Assembly: GCA_029891345.1 (NCBI GenBank)
Contig: CM057002.1
Span: forward strand, 14,336,295 to 14,400,294
Reading direction: 5' to 3'
Origin: Dryococelus australis
Taxonomy: Eukaryota; Arthropoda; Insecta; Phasmatodea; Phasmatidae
Length of the DNA stretch: 64,000 nucleotides
The notes beneath the pieces were generated by a model. It was not told the origin of the DNA, made no database searches, and saw only the letters and a list, made by a program, of their open reading frames with translations. A program made the position numbers and the translations under genes. Of this stretch, positions 26,174 to 38,800 are shown in pieces (position 1 is the first letter of the stretch; each line of letters starts with the position of its first letter).

Positions 26174-26940
26174 TAACAAACCACAAATTGACATTAGTCA
26201 TTTACTGGGAGAGCTTCACCCCTTCTGAAACCAACTACTGCTCTCCCAAAGGGATTTTGTCAAGTAGACCTGTACTTATTGGTAAAAAATAACTCTAAAT
26301 TAAGTCTGACAATTCATATTTTTGAAGAATACACGTCATCTCACAATTTTTAGTGTAAAGACATCATAAATCATTTAAATAAACTGCCTGACTGATTACA
26401 GAGCCTTCATGGATGACATTTACTTAGAAGTAGTGCTCCCTCAGAAAAAAACAGCCTGGAATAAGCACTGGGTGGATTGAAGGTACAGTGCTGGCACCGG
26501 CTGCCCGTTGATGACTTGTTTGTCCCGATACTGCAGCTGGTGAATGTAGTTCGTTTGACTTGCAATAGACGCTAGAGTATTAACTGTGGTACCCTGGACA
26601 CAAATTTCTGCGTACAATTTGTAGGGTCATTAATGTTAGAGTACATATTTAATATATACACTACTGCGCACACTCGACAAAATATTAATCAAGTTTTTCC
26701 AGTGTCAAATTTTTTAAAGTTGGTTTATATTTGTTTCCTCCAACCACAGGTGTAATCGATTCCAGTGATAATCATGTTGGTAATGCATAACCACATATGG
26801 TTAATAATGAATTCGCTTGGCATATAGTGATAGTACCAGGTATTTAAGGGTGAAACGGACATATGTTAAGACGTGAAAATATTGACTATTCTGAAGGATA
26901 AACATCGATAAATATGTACACTCTATTTGCACAGGTGTCT
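26174..26940. other. AT-rich spacer, no gene seen
   Basis: No ORF, repeat or RNA gene recognised. It may include upstream remains of the mariner-family relic that follows. Confidence 0.4.
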
Positions 26941-26954
26941 GGGATATGGTCATT

Positions 26955-27185
26955 GCAGTGCTTTTGCTTGGCCACCACAGTCACCTGACCTTACTCCTCT
27001 AGATTATTGTTTGTGAAGTAGGTTGAAGGCCGAAGTTTACAGGCAAATAGCACAAACAAGGGGGGAATTGCTTACTCGCATGTTAAATGCATGTAGACAC
27101 TAGCTTAGATTAGTAATACAGCATCTGACTACACGAGCTACAAAGTGCATAGAAGTTGGTGGTGGCATTGTAGGACGTCTGTTGT
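26955..27185 (+). pseudogene. mariner/Tc1-superfamily transposase, C-terminal relic
   Basis: One frame gives FAWPPQSPDLTPLDYCL, then a stop, then LKAEVYRQIAQTRGELLTRM and, after another stop, TTRATKCIEVGGGIVGRL. 'W P xS P D L T P L D' carries the last catalytic acidic residue of IS630/mariner-type transposases, and 'R..KCIExGG' is the usual C-terminus. The first two catalytic residues and the DNA-binding region are absent. Two in-frame stops confirm a relic. Confidence 0.75.
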
Positions 27186-28149
27186 AACTATATGTTATTT
27201 TACTAGGCCTATCACCTGTTCCATTCCTATTAGTGTCAGTTTCACATAGCAGTATCTCGGACACCTTTGCGAATAGAGCATGTGTTTGTTGATGTTTGCC
27301 CTTCAGAATGATCCGTACCATCATCTCTTAACGTATGTCCATTTCCCCTAAAACACCTGGTATACTTCCAGTTTTACATACACATATATAATGATTCAAA
27401 AAAATTATTCAGAGACACTATTTTAGCACAACTTTTTATTTTATTATGCCTGTGCAGAGACATTACTCTCGTTGGCCCATGATCTTTGTACCACAAATAA
27501 TAGCCAGTCTTGTGCGTTGCTAGTGTGTTGTCAGCCATTTGTCAGTTTGTTGGTGAAAGTTAAAAGTTTGCCAACTGTACCAACACTACGTATACAGATG
27601 TCGCAGCATGCAAGCGAATTAAAATTCAGAATTGCATTGACACGACCAGCACTGACAATCCATCTATTTATAATGGCAAGGTTTGGATCCTCCATCCTCT
27701 TCCAGTTCCTTGTGTGTCCAAACTTGAATTTACATTTTTGCCTATATTGTAACGTTTAATAGTGTTATCATTTCATATCAGCTCAACATATATTCTTATT
27801 TTGGATTCAAACAGCAACATGCAGAAGACATAACTGATGCTGTAAAGTTTTTAAAAAATCTTTTGTAGTATTTTTATACAATTTGAGATTGACAAGAATA
27901 CGCCATTGAAACTCCTGAAGCATATGGCTCAAATTGATGTTCTGTTTTAAATAACAAATTGAACATGGATGGCTACCCTCTCAGCAACAGCAAAGTGTGG
28001 TAGAAATATGTTGTTCACAAGACTATGACGTTAAAAGCACCAAATATAACGAACAAAGTGACAACAGCATATATTATGACAAAATGATTATGGGCTAAAT
28101 ATTTTATACCATGCTAATGAGTTACAAGTGGAGTAGAGATGTTTGGGCA
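27186..28149. other. Spacer, no gene seen
   Basis: The 95-codon ORF at 27472-27759 has no recognised motif. The rest is AT-rich. Confidence 0.4.
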
Positions 28150-28372
28150 GCTGTCAACGAGGTCATGACAGCTGACAAGGGTGAGACAAGGTGGGTATTG
28201 AGCAGTGCTGGAATGCAAGGGCAAGGGAAATGGGATATCCCTGAGAAAACTCGCCGGCCAGCAGCATCATCCAGCCCGATTCCCATGTGCGTAAACTGGG
28301 AGTGACATCACTGGGAATCAATCCTCGTTTGCCTCGGTTGTGATGCAAGCACGTCTGACATGCTGACATGCT
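28150..28372 (-). repeat. tRNA-derived SINE, family A, degenerate copy
   Basis: It shares with 30965-31264, in the same order, GCTGGAATGCA, GGGGGAAA(C/T)GGGA-like, AAAACTCGCCGGC and a diverged tRNA-like head at the right end. The orientation is minus. Many substitutions show that it is older than the 31-kb copy. Limits are approximate. Confidence 0.65.
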
Positions 28373-28440
28373 ACAAGAGCACCATGGGACTTTCAGCAGT
28401 GACACTATACTTTTATTGATGAAAAGTGTGTTCATGTGTA

Positions 28441-28673
28441 CATGCCATTCACGGTAAAGTGAGCACTTTTGAAGCCCTAGTTACTTTTTTATTTCAACCA
28501 ATTTATATCCTTTCACCAATTGTTAATGTAAACCCTGTCATGTGAGTAATTAACAGTGTATACATTCACCATACCTAAAACCAAAAGTCAGAGGCCACAA
28601 TGAAATATATTTATTGGTTATTATGTCCCATTACACAGCTTCAAAAAGTGCTCACTTTACCGTGAACGGCCTA
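28441..28673. mobile_element. Short MITE, 233 bp, TIR about 33 bp, TA target
   Basis: Both ends carry TTCACGGTAAAGTGAGCACT in inverted orientation, extended by TTTTGAAGC on one side and TTTTTGAAGC on the other. TA flanks the element on both sides (28439-28440 and 28674-28675), as expected of a Tc1/mariner-type MITE. The loop is AT-rich. Confidence 0.8.
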
Positions 28674-30953
28674 TAGCAAATCTCAATACAGGCTCTTGTG
28701 GGAGCTTGACTTGTGTCCGGCTAGTATGTTTCAAGATACCGCAGACCGATGGAAGCTGTTTTGACTATCTCATAGAGATCCAAAATAATATTTATGATAC
28801 GTGCGGTAACCTGTAAAGTACCATTCCGCCCTCATCTGGGTATAAGGTCTTAAGTGACATACAGGGGGCACATTTGATAGTTTTGTCAAACACTGAGCAA
28901 TGCAAGCAGAACCCAACGTCATGTGAACAATCTTGCCCCCTGCAGATCTGTTTCACCCCACTTTACAGTAATGTGGAGGAGGTAGGATTTGAGAAACAAG
29001 TGATAACTCTACCTGTGGTGGTATGATTCTACAAAACTCCCACCAATCTTTGTGGTTTATCACCTCTTATCTAAATTAGTTCATCGAAGTAATTCTTTTC
29101 CTGTATAAGACTGATAATAAAAGGCTGCAGATACGTATAACTTTTAACTCTCTTTAACAATCACAGTGCTGAAATCTGGTGGCACGGTTGCTCGTAAGTA
29201 CAGGAAGAATAAGCATTTGTGTTCTGATGTTCCGATTAAAAAATTAGCAAGTTAGTTGTTTTATTATGTTGTAGGGGGAAAACAGTAAGCTTGTCGTCTT
29301 GTATTTTATTCCTTATTTTCTTGTAAATGACTGACATTTAATTATCTGTACAAAGAATGGTGTCCACTTTTTTTGTTGTTTCATAATATTTGTAATGGAG
29401 CCCACTGAAAGCAAAGGCAGACATGTCTCAAGTGTATAGGTGGCTGGATTAAAAAAGAGCAGTTTTATTGCAGTCACAGAAAATTCAACTTGTGGGTACC
29501 GTAAAGTAACATACTACATGTGTCCATGTTAACATACAATATTCTTCTACAGGAATAGATAACGTGAATATGGCTTCAGGCGATTCTAAAACGTATTTGA
29601 CCAAGTAATTCAGGATAGTTGACTTTCATGGATTAAAGATGAGGTGGACCAATCTTCGTCTGTGAATGTACCAAACACTGACCTACGCCAACACTAAGAC
29701 AGCAGTCTAGAGCACATGGTCAACAGTACATAATGAACGTGCTTGTTCATATCTTAATTTCTGAAAGATAAGAACTTCTATCTAAATATAATACTGTTAC
29801 TAATTTTATTTCAAACTGCATTAAAAATTGGCTAGAGGTAATATGAAAGAACTTGTTTGCACACACAGTGGTCTAAGCTCATTGGGACATGAGAGAATGG
29901 CTACTGCATACCTCAGGGGCACGCTTTAGCTCGTTTTTCCTTTGCAGTCCATTTGTGATGTTTTAATTTTTTGACAAAAAATATGCATGGTATATGTTTC
30001 TTGTGGTGTGTTGTGAAGTACATTGAATTTTCCATAAATATTCTTCGGCAAATTCTTTTTAAGAAACTGATATGCAAGTATATTTTTCCTTGCTCCTCTT
30101 CTTCCCCACACCGACCCGAAGTTTTGTACTGTAGTTTGTATTTTTAAAAATCCCATACAGAAGAATAGTAATCCATTTTTGAGCAGACAATGGAGTTTAA
30201 TAAACATAGCTGAATATGTAAAGAATTTAATTAACTCATAATTTATTAGTTTAAATGCAAAAGCGGCTAAGTGATCAGCATGTCTATGACAGTATATTTT
30301 TTATTGTCCATCAGGACACCTAAATGAGATGGCGCTAGCTGTTCAGAGGAGAAAGTATTCTTGATGCAAACTATAAAGTTAGTTATGTTTTCTTTAAGTT
30401 AGTTTTACTTTTATACAACTATATTCACTATGTATATTTTTGAATTTTGTAATGAGTAGTAAACTGTGGTCTTATAGTTTTAACAGTGCAAAGGAAGTAA
30501 AAAAAAGTAATGTTAGTCTTATTGGTGTTTAAATACATACAGGTAAGATTTGATGAATAGCTGACCTGAATCTGGTGCAAACATTAATTTAATACAGATT
30601 CTTATCCTCTGATACCTGTCAGTTTTACCTTTTTATTTTTTGGTTGAAAAAATAATGGATTTGATTTAGAAACATGAACAGTAAAAGTAGAGTAAAGACT
30701 ATATTAATATTACCTACCAGAATGTTATGTAATGTCAACAGCATGTGAATTGTTTATTTTAATGTTCTACTTCAAGTGCTTTAAGTGTCTTTAAAATGCA
30801 CATAGGAGATAAGGGGCTGGATGATGGAAAGACAGTCATTAGAAACTGCTGTGGCATGTTGATTTAGATGTTTTTATTGTACATGATTGACCTGCAATCC
30901 ATTTACCTTGCTGAACTTTTGTAATCATTGCATAAAGGTCATATTTACATGTG
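28674..30953. other. Long AT-rich stretch, no gene seen
   Basis: No ORF with a recognisable motif on either strand. The longest (minus, 29926-30207) has the composition of random AT-rich DNA. No RNA gene or repeat array recognised. Confidence 0.45.
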
Positions 30954-30964
30954 GATTCAGTGTT

Positions 30965-31264
30965 AAATAAATAAATGTGCATTGGGGATGAATCCAGGGT
31001 GAGGCAACACCCTCCGAGTAACTGGCTTTCCAGCCGGGACCCATAGGTGCCCGTCATCCCTGAACATGACATGAAATGAGACCCTAGGATGGAGCAGCGC
31101 TGGAATGCAGGGGCGGGGGAAACGGGAGTACCCCGGGAAAAACCCGCCGGCAAGCGGCTTCGTCTAGCACAATTCCCTCATGCGAAAATCTGGGAGCGAA
31201 CCTGCCGGAGATCGAACCCAGATCGCCTTGGTGGGAGGCAAGTGCGCTAGCTACCGCTAACCCT
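30965..31264 (-). mobile_element. Full-length tRNA-derived SINE, family A, with 11-bp target duplication
   Basis: On the minus strand the head (right end, near 31264) reads like a tRNA with an A-box-like GTAGCTAGCGC and a B box GGTTCGATCTCC. The body follows, and the element ends in short ATTT repeats at 30965. GATTCAGTGTT flanks both sides (30954-30964 and 31265-31275), a perfect 11-bp duplication from LINE-machinery insertion. Such elements are transcribed by RNA polymerase III. The intact duplication marks this as the youngest SINE in the window. Confidence 0.9.
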
Positions 31265-31354
31265 GATTCAGTGTTTATGCTGATAAACACTATCTTTCAT
31301 GTTATCTGATTGATCTAGGCCTTATCTTGTCAGTTTTTTTCTCTGTTATCATGA

Positions 31355-31378
31355 TTTTTTTTTTTTTTTTTTTTTTTT
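31355..31378. repeat. Poly-T run of about 24 bp
   Basis: An uninterrupted T tract. It is not adjacent to a recognisable retroelement end, so it is probably simple sequence. Confidence 0.9.
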
Positions 31379-31582
31379 CCAGTAATTAATCTCATCTACT
31401 TATTCTAAAGGTTTCCTTATTTGAGTTGTTTCCCGAGTAATGCCAGGGGTGTCGCCCTTGTTGCATATACACAGGCTCTGACTCCAGTTTGGTTGCAATC
31501 ACGCAGTCCTGTGGAAAAACAAGTCTAGGCAATGGGCTCATATAGTTTCTGTAATATAACATGCCTTGGGGATCAGACAGTG

Positions 31583-31800
31583 CAAGGTGGCGTAGTGCAC
31601 TTACTTTTGGGAGGACAATGGTCCAAATCCCATTCCAGCCATCCTGCTTCTGGTTTTTCATGGTTTCCCGAAGTCCCTCCAGGTGAATGCCGGGATGGTT
31701 CCATACTACAGGCCACAGCCAATTCCTTCCGTGTTCGTGCTTCTAGTAGCAACTCATTCCATCTTTAATGACCTCGCTGTCGGAGAGATATTCAGTCCAA
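31583..31800 (+). repeat. tRNA-derived SINE, family B
   Basis: The head has an A-box-like GGTGGCGTAGTGC and a B-box-like GGTCCAAATCCC. The body contains GGTTTTTCATGGTTTCCCGA and GAATGCCGGGATGGTT, wording typical of a SINE body found in many insects. The same head and body occur inverted at 33262-33425. A tail and target duplication were not located. Confidence 0.75.
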
Positions 31801-32111
31801 CCTATGTACTTTGGGGATCAATCCGTGTAGTCGTCAGTTTTTTTTCTGCAAAAACAATTTTCTGCACATCTTATAACAGTTCAGATTTGCACAGCTCCAT
31901 GCTAGAACTACACAAAAACAGGTTACTTTAGCTGTAATGGGTAATGTTGGTCCAAATGTTGGATGGTTGTATTTTTTGTAACTGTGATATACATTTTCTT
32001 AACTCGATGCTGCTTGCTATAAACTGCACCAAGGAATAGAACAAAAATTGATTGTGAAAGTTACTAAAATAAATACTAGTGTCCAATATTTTGGTAAAAG
32101 TCACCCGTAAG

Positions 32112-32305
32112 GGGGCCGCGGTGGTTCAGTGTCTAGAGTGCTCGCCTGCCACCAAGCTGAACCAGGTTCAGTTCCTGGCGGGACCATCACCAGATTTTTG
32201 TACGATGGAACTGTGCCAGACAATGCTGCTGGTCGGTGGGTTTTCTTGGTGATCTCCCGTTTCCCCCTTCCTTGCATTTTGGCACTGTTCCATTCTCACC
32301 TCCTT
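32112..32305 (+). repeat. tRNA-derived SINE, family A, plus strand
   Basis: The head GGGGCCGCGGTGGTTCAGTG opens the copy, with an A box (GTGGTTCAGTGTCTAGAG) and B box (GGTTCAGTTCC). CGCCTGCCACCAAG parallels the CTCCCACCAAGGCG of the 31-kb copy. The body shares TCTCCCGTTTCCCCC and CTTGCATT with it. The 3' part decays into flanking DNA. The 113-codon ORF across it is not a gene. Confidence 0.8.
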
Positions 32306-33261
32306 TCAATCTCATTGGTTCTCAAGAACATAGTATTAAGAGCCACCCAAACTTCTCCACTGCACTCTCCACATTCATTCTCGTCTAACTGTTTTACTAA
32401 GGCAGTGTACGAAATTGCAGCTTTAGTTGACAATGATAACGTGACTCAATTTTGTATACAAAAATGGTGATGTCTTTGGTATTTCTTATTTTGTATCGCG
32501 TGGATGTTAGCAAAAAATACAAAATCAGCACCATTTTGGTTCTGACCTTCAAAATACATATGCAAATGCATAATTAAAACATTTTTTTTTTAACAAATAA
32601 CTGTTCATAAAATACACTAAGCATGTTTTAAAAGTGAGTGAGTGTTTTGCTTTATTTATATATTTTGCAACAATAATTTAAGTCATTGCATAATTTATTA
32701 TTTTCTTATTTATTAACATATTTGCAGCATTCCAGCCAGTGATTGTAGAAATAATACATCTGTTTTAAGCATTACATTTAGATTTTTAAAAAATTACACT
32801 GTTAATATAAAGTGCTTTTCCACGGGTGCTAAACAAGTGACTGTCGACAACATCTGAATTGAAACTTACAAAATAACAAATTTTTCATTTCAGACACAGC
32901 CTAGGGTTTATTTCAAAATTCGTAATTTAATGTGCATTAAATCGTGTTGAGTTAAATAATAACTTGTAAACCATTTCCATCTAGGAAACTCAATTTTTTT
33001 ATTAAAATTTTTGAAGGTGGAGAAGTAGTGTGATATGGAAATATTTGTTAAGTAAGAGTTGGGAAAACAGCTATCCAATTAAAGTACCTTCTCATTAGTA
33101 ACCAAAGTTATCAAAATTTACTTGTTTTCTGCTCCATGAAAGGAAGAGTAAAAATTATTTAATGAGGGATCAACCTTAATAAAAGATTTATTAAAGTATT
33201 TATTCTTATTCATTAGGTGTTTCAAGTATCCTGAACGTGACAAGGCATTAGTAGGGGAGCA
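32306..33261. other. AT-rich spacer, no gene seen
   Basis: No ORF, RNA gene or repeat recognised. Confidence 0.4.
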
Positions 33262-33425
33262 TTTGACATTCAGGAATGAGGAAGGAACCAGCCAGGGCAT
33301 GTGTTACAAAACCATCCCAGCATTTGCTTGGAGTGATTTTTAAAAACTGGAAAACCAGAATCAGGATGGCCAGACCTGGAATTAAACCCGGGTCCTCCCA
33401 AATGAGCCCATTGTTTACCACTGCT
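33262..33425 (-). repeat. tRNA-derived SINE, family B, minus strand
   Basis: Read on the minus strand, TGGTAAACAATGGGCTC, GGGAGGACCCGGGTTTAATT (B box), CATCCTGATTCTGGTTTTCC and AAATGCTGGGATGGTT parallel the copy at 31583-31800. Confidence 0.75.
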
Positions 33426-34840
33426 CAAACATTTAGCATCACATTATCCACTAAATTAAACGAGAGTATGCAGTCTTCACGTAGTATAATGGTCTTTCAA
33501 AAAGCATTTATATTACAAGCAGTTGAAAGGTAAGATTTTTTTGGGCAGTAATTAATTAGGTTAGTGGCCATAGCATCTAAACTGCATTTTGCTACTTATA
33601 ATTGTGTTTAAAACTTAACTGTAGAATGAAAGTACATAAGATTGTCAGTGTGTTGACAATGTTAATTGTTGTTCACACTTTTCCAGTAAGATTGTAACAT
33701 CAATATTGTACCACGACTGCATCAGTCAAAATATTAGCCCATTTAATTCAGATTATAAAATTGTGCCATCGTTAAAATATAAATAATTGAACAAGCTAGA
33801 ATGACAGTTGAACTGAGTCTTTATTATTGAATATGTGCAGTTCCATTCATTTACACTGCAGCATCCCAAAACACTTAGAGAATCAAGATCAGAATTTATT
33901 CCTGTATCAGTTTGGTCGGATCAAAAATACTTGCAGAATGGTAAATTATACAAAGATAGACATATTTGCTTCAGTGACCCTTAAAGATCCCTCACACTGG
34001 GGAAAGAATGTAGTAGTTCTAAAATTTGGGAAAAATGTGACGTGTAAGTTATGATTGCAGATTGTGTGTGCTTACTGCCAATCAGGGGATTGCGTGATAC
34101 TGCCATGGATAGTTATAGGAAAAATCAATACTGCGTGTCTGGAATCTTCAGAGAACCAGGGTGATTCTTGTCACATCTTGCCTTCCTATTCTATTTATAT
34201 TACGCATGATTGCAACAGCCAGTTATGTTTCCAGAGTTTACTGGGAGATGATAATAAAATCAAAACATCTCATAATTGTTATCTTTGACAAAAGATTTGA
34301 ATGAAATTAGGCTATACATTTTGGAAATTGAAATTTCACCAAAGTATAAAAAAAGTAATATTTCCTTAACATTTTAATTACTATTGCCTGCATCATTTCC
34401 AGATCTGCATAGAAGTGATTTGAAATATGACTAATTGTAGCACCATGTATGTTGGAAGTTTGTGTTACTACTATACTTTTTGCGCCTTCAAATCATGGCT
34501 TTGAATTTTCATAGTGTGGACAAAAAGCAAAATAAACCAGTATTTTTCCCCCGTATTACATTTTAACATATTTAATGCAGCATTTCATTGTGACTGTCTT
34601 AAAAGGGGGACTTATTAGTTTTTTTTATTACAAGTCATGATGCTCGGAAGAGGTAAAATGGAATATAATAAGGCAGAAAGAATGCAGTGAGTTTAGAAAC
34701 AGTGGGAAAACAGTGTTTTTATAATCCTCCTTAGTGTTTTTAAGTTATAAATTTGGTATGTTTGTACCTGTACATTGTGCAAAGTTGCATTTTAGAGTTA
34801 TGTTATAATTCTATTACAGATGCTCTTGAGTGTACATGTG

Positions 34841-34842
<2 letters not shown>
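33426..34842. other. AT-rich spacer upstream of the dNK region, no gene seen
   Basis: The small ORFs at 33827-34054 and 34055-34288 have no motif or splice context that I can support. A 5' untranslated dNK exon could lie here but cannot be recognised by eye. Confidence 0.4.

Positions 34843-34913
<71 letters not shown>
34843..34913. repeat. (TA)n microsatellite, about 70 bp
   Basis: Uninterrupted AT dinucleotides. The tract is self-complementary and sits about 70 bp before the mariner relic. Confidence 0.95.
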
Positions 34914-34918
<5 letters not shown>

Positions 34919-34984
34919 CAGAAAGAGATAGGGTGAGTGTGTATTTGTATATACGTTCGCATATGTATGTGCACACATTCACAT

Positions 34985-35575
34985 ATGAGGTGCTATCAGA
35001 AACAGGTCCACAGCTCGACCGTGTGCAAGTTAATGTTCTTTCCGACATTCGCAGCATTGTGCATCAAAAATTAAACCCCATAAGTCACACCTTAATTAGC
35101 GCATTTTACTGTCAAATTTAAAGACATCTGAGGAAAAAAATTTAGTGAAAGTGTCCGGATTTGTGGATGTTTTACGACGACAGTGTACCCTGTCACCAAG
35201 CTCTCCTCGCATGAAAGTTTCTTGCTGGAAACAACATGGTCTTGCTTTCTCACCCATCTTACTCACCAGATTTGGCTTGTACTGGGTTCACACTATTCCT
35301 GAAGAGGAAGATCCAGCTCAATGATCGCAGTTTTGACAGAATTTTGGAGATCCTAAGGCAAGTCGCAGAACATGCTTCACACACTTACAGAAGAATACTT
35401 CCAGGGCATATTCCAGAAATGGCAGGAATGCTGGGAGGGCTGTATTGCTGTGCAAGGGAACTATTTTGAAGGTCAAAGTGTATAAATGTAGATAAATAAA
35501 GTACTTTGTTGTAAATAGAGCTATTCTCAAATCTTTTTGAGACCAGTTTGCACATATTTTGAAATCTGGGTGTCG
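34985..35575 (+). pseudogene. mariner-family transposase relic just upstream of dNK
   Basis: About 35165-35215 gives FYDDSVPCHQALLA (normally H-D-N, a catalytic Asp). After a frameshift, 35225-35470 gives FLAGNNMVLLSHPSYSPDLA, then LKRKIQLNDRSFDRILEILR and a Trp/Gly-rich C-terminus ending ARELFEGQS in the next frame. SPDLA is the canonical mariner motif, but the third catalytic Asp region (usually PCDFFLF) here reads CTGFTLF, so it is lost. The N-terminal half is missing. The copy ends within about 100 bp of the dNK start codon. Confidence 0.8.
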
Positions 35576-35669
35576 TAGCAATACTCTTGCTCTTCATGAG
35601 GAAATATAAGTTGAAATTTGTTACAGGATTCCAGTTCTGCTGTCAGCACTGGTGAAGCATTTTCAGAGA

Positions 35670-35840
35670 ATGTCTTCGTCATTTACCAAATCATCCCGGC
35701 CCATCACTGTTCTCGTGGAAGGCAATATTGGAAGTGGGAAAACTACATTTCTAGACCACTTCTCAAAGCTGGATGCTCTGTGTGCTGTATTTCCTGAGCC
35801 CGTCGAACTTTGGAGGAATGTGAAAGGTCATAATTTATTG
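35670..35840 (+). CDS. dnk: dNK coding exon 1 (P-loop)
   Basis: 57 codons, ending in phase 0 at the donor GTGAGA (35841). It carries the ATP-binding P-loop and the catalytic Glu. A TTACAG at 35621-35626 and a CTGTCAG at about 35640-35646 could be acceptors for a preceding 5' UTR exon, so the transcript may start farther upstream. In-frame GTG 35652 is not a likely eukaryotic start. Confidence 0.92.
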
Positions 35841-38800
35841 GTGAGATGTATTCACCTGCATATGATGAATAGTTTGTATAGAAATATTTCAGTCTCTTCA
35901 CACTTTTTGAATCAAACTTTTGAAAAATCATCCCTTGTGTGACGTGTTCGGTTGTTTCACAACTACGTCATCTATCACAAGCGCTTTATAATTCCGTTTA
36001 CATAAAAGTATCTTATTTTTTGTTAAATTGAACTGTTGCGTATATTTTAACTATAAATTATTATTTATTTATTATTGATAGTGATGGGATAATTTGATTA
36101 TCGATTCCACCGATTTTTGTCTGTATCGAAGAATCAATGAGTTCCGATTTTTTGCATTCAAAAGTTTGATTCAATTCTGTAAAATCTTCATACTGGGTTG
36201 CATATTCTGCTAATGTGGTGGTGCTTGTAAACGCAATGCAAATAGCTTGTGTGCGTTTGCAGTCATATTTAGTCAGGTATAATTAGAGGCACAAATTTTT
36301 TGGTAAATCGCGATAAAATGAACTAACACCAAAACACAAATTAAAATGTGAAATAACACAAATTACAGATGAATGCGCGATATCTCACGAAATTGGCATT
36401 CTCCACAAGAATCTTTCTCCCATGTTATATACACTAATTTACTTTGGCACTATTTGTATTTTAATTTGGAAAGGTTTGTTGTACATTATATGGTTTTTTT
36501 GGCTTGGATTGCCATCCCAAGTTTTGTCAAGTTATGAAAGAACTAATTTTGTTTGTTGTTTTCAGGGTCTCATGTACAGCGATGCGAAACGGTGGAGTCT
36601 CACATTTCAGACTTATGTACAGCTCTCTCTGGTGGACATTCACACTTGCAACATTCATACTCCCTTCAAATTGATGGAGAGGTCCTTGTACAGTGCAAGG
36701 TGATTTGTAGTTTGGTTTAATTTATTGAAAATATTACTGTAAATACAAATTTTGTGCAGCGCCTGTTTCTAGACATAACATTCAGTTCTTGTATGCATTA
36801 TTATTTTTGAAATGATGTGCCCGAATTTAATTGTTCTTGGCAGTATATAACTAATATGAGTTCTCAGCAGTGTTTAATTTAAGTGGTATTGCATTGCAGT
36901 TTGCGATGCCAAATTGGCACAATGCGACGCAAATTAGATTTTGTCTCGCAAATTGCGATGTTGTAGCAACTATATTCAGTACATGATGCTCAAGGTTGGC
37001 ACATTGTTTGAATGAAACTGAGTTAACTAATGCCGTATATTCTACCAAACTTAGATATATGCAGGAACTGAGCTCTCATTCTCATCTTACAAACCAGTAC
37101 ACTGCTTTGTCAGGTGGCGAGCGAAGGGATGATAAAAAAAAGTGTGAAGTTATCAGCACACCTTATCAGTCACATCCAGCAGGCTGTTGGGTGCAGGGCA
37201 AAACAGTAAACAGCAGCAGTTGAAAGTGACATAAGCTGTTTTGAGAAGTGGTGAAGCGCTGTAATTTTGTGCAGTATTTATGTTCAAGCCACTGTTTGAA
37301 AGGGCACAAATACGTAACTAAATGCAGCAAAATTCACTGGAAAAATGTTTTTTTCCTGTAAAGTTTCTGATTACACTGCTGCATGTGTCTGCTGGAAGAT
37401 AGACCTATGCAGTAGGGTAGACAAGGAAGCAGAAAGGAGGGAATTGTTGAGTATGATAAAATTAATTTTTGATTTGGTTTCTATGCAGAAGGGCCAGTGG
37501 TTGCCAGAGGTAAGTTTTCTTTATTGTTACACGCAGGCCAATCTGACGTGATTGTGTGCGCCTGCCTTCTTATTCTGCGGTGTAATAACAAAAAGTAGGT
37601 AGGAACAACCTTGTGTTGAGTGTAAATAACTCTTCATCTGTAATGATAGAGCCCTGTGGTGGTTGAAATGGCAAGTGTTACTGTATAGTACTTCTAATAA
37701 ATGGAAAACTGAACTGGATCCCCAGAATACGTTGCTTACATATGAAGAAAATGCAGGAAATGTGACATCTGTGTATTAAAAATTATGCCGTAAAAGTGAA
37801 ACCTCACTTCGGGAATTGCGCAATTTTAACACAGTATTTATAAAGGATATTGAATACTTTGCTCTAAAAAAGGACAACTGTGTTAAACATGCTAAATCAG
37901 AGATGCTCAAACCTGCTCGTAACGTTCTTAATAAACCTGCTTCAATTTAATAATTACAGTAGAACGTCTCTATTATGACCCCTCACGGTTCCCGAGAATA
38001 GGGTCATAATAAATATTTGGAAAATGTTAGGCCGATTTTGACCCACCCCTAACCCCTATTCCCCAAACCCGCCATTTTTTGCATGAAGTTCATGTTCAAT
38101 CGTCTCTAGCGCATAAAAATCCACTTTTTAAATTAAATATGAGAATGTATATTTTAATAGTTGGATGTCTCCTGATTAATTTTATACCCAAGAAATACAT
38201 GTTGGACCACCCCTTGTCGTAGAAAGAAGGCCTAAACACAGTATGACATGGTCTTCGAAAGTGTGTGAAAAGATTAGACTATGTATTATTAAAATATAAA
38301 GTTATTATTAAAGATCTACTACACAGGTCTCGTGGGTCATACATTGCAATGAGGCACGTAGCAATCAAAAGATTTAGGTTGCATTGTGCAATACGTGTGT
38401 GCACGCCATGTTCTCGCTTTGGTCTGGCTGTGTACGTAGCTGGGAGAGCGCCTAGATCCTCTGCAGTGCAGCCGGACGCGGGCATGGCGGTTTGCTGCTG
38501 AAGCTCGGCCCTAGATCCTCGAGTTGGGCAGCTGTCGGTCGGTCGCTATAAGATTGCGGGCGGCGGCTGCCCGCCCGCTGCCATTGCCGTTGTTACAGGG
38601 CCGGTTCACTTCGTAATAGCAGCCTGGCATTGGGAAAACATGCTAACAGATGCTATTCACGTTAATGTGTTGAATTTATATGAAATGTAGGCTGCATGTT
38701 GTTCTCTGCACTGGCACAATGAGGCCCGGCAATGTTTACGGGAATATAAATATTTAGTGTAGTGTACTTGAATTAAGTATCCCAAATTTTTCATCAAAAA

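Noticed and set aside
36079..36120. hAT-type terminus-like sequence in intron 1
   Set aside because: No matching inverted end found, and exon 2 lies between it and the hAT relic.
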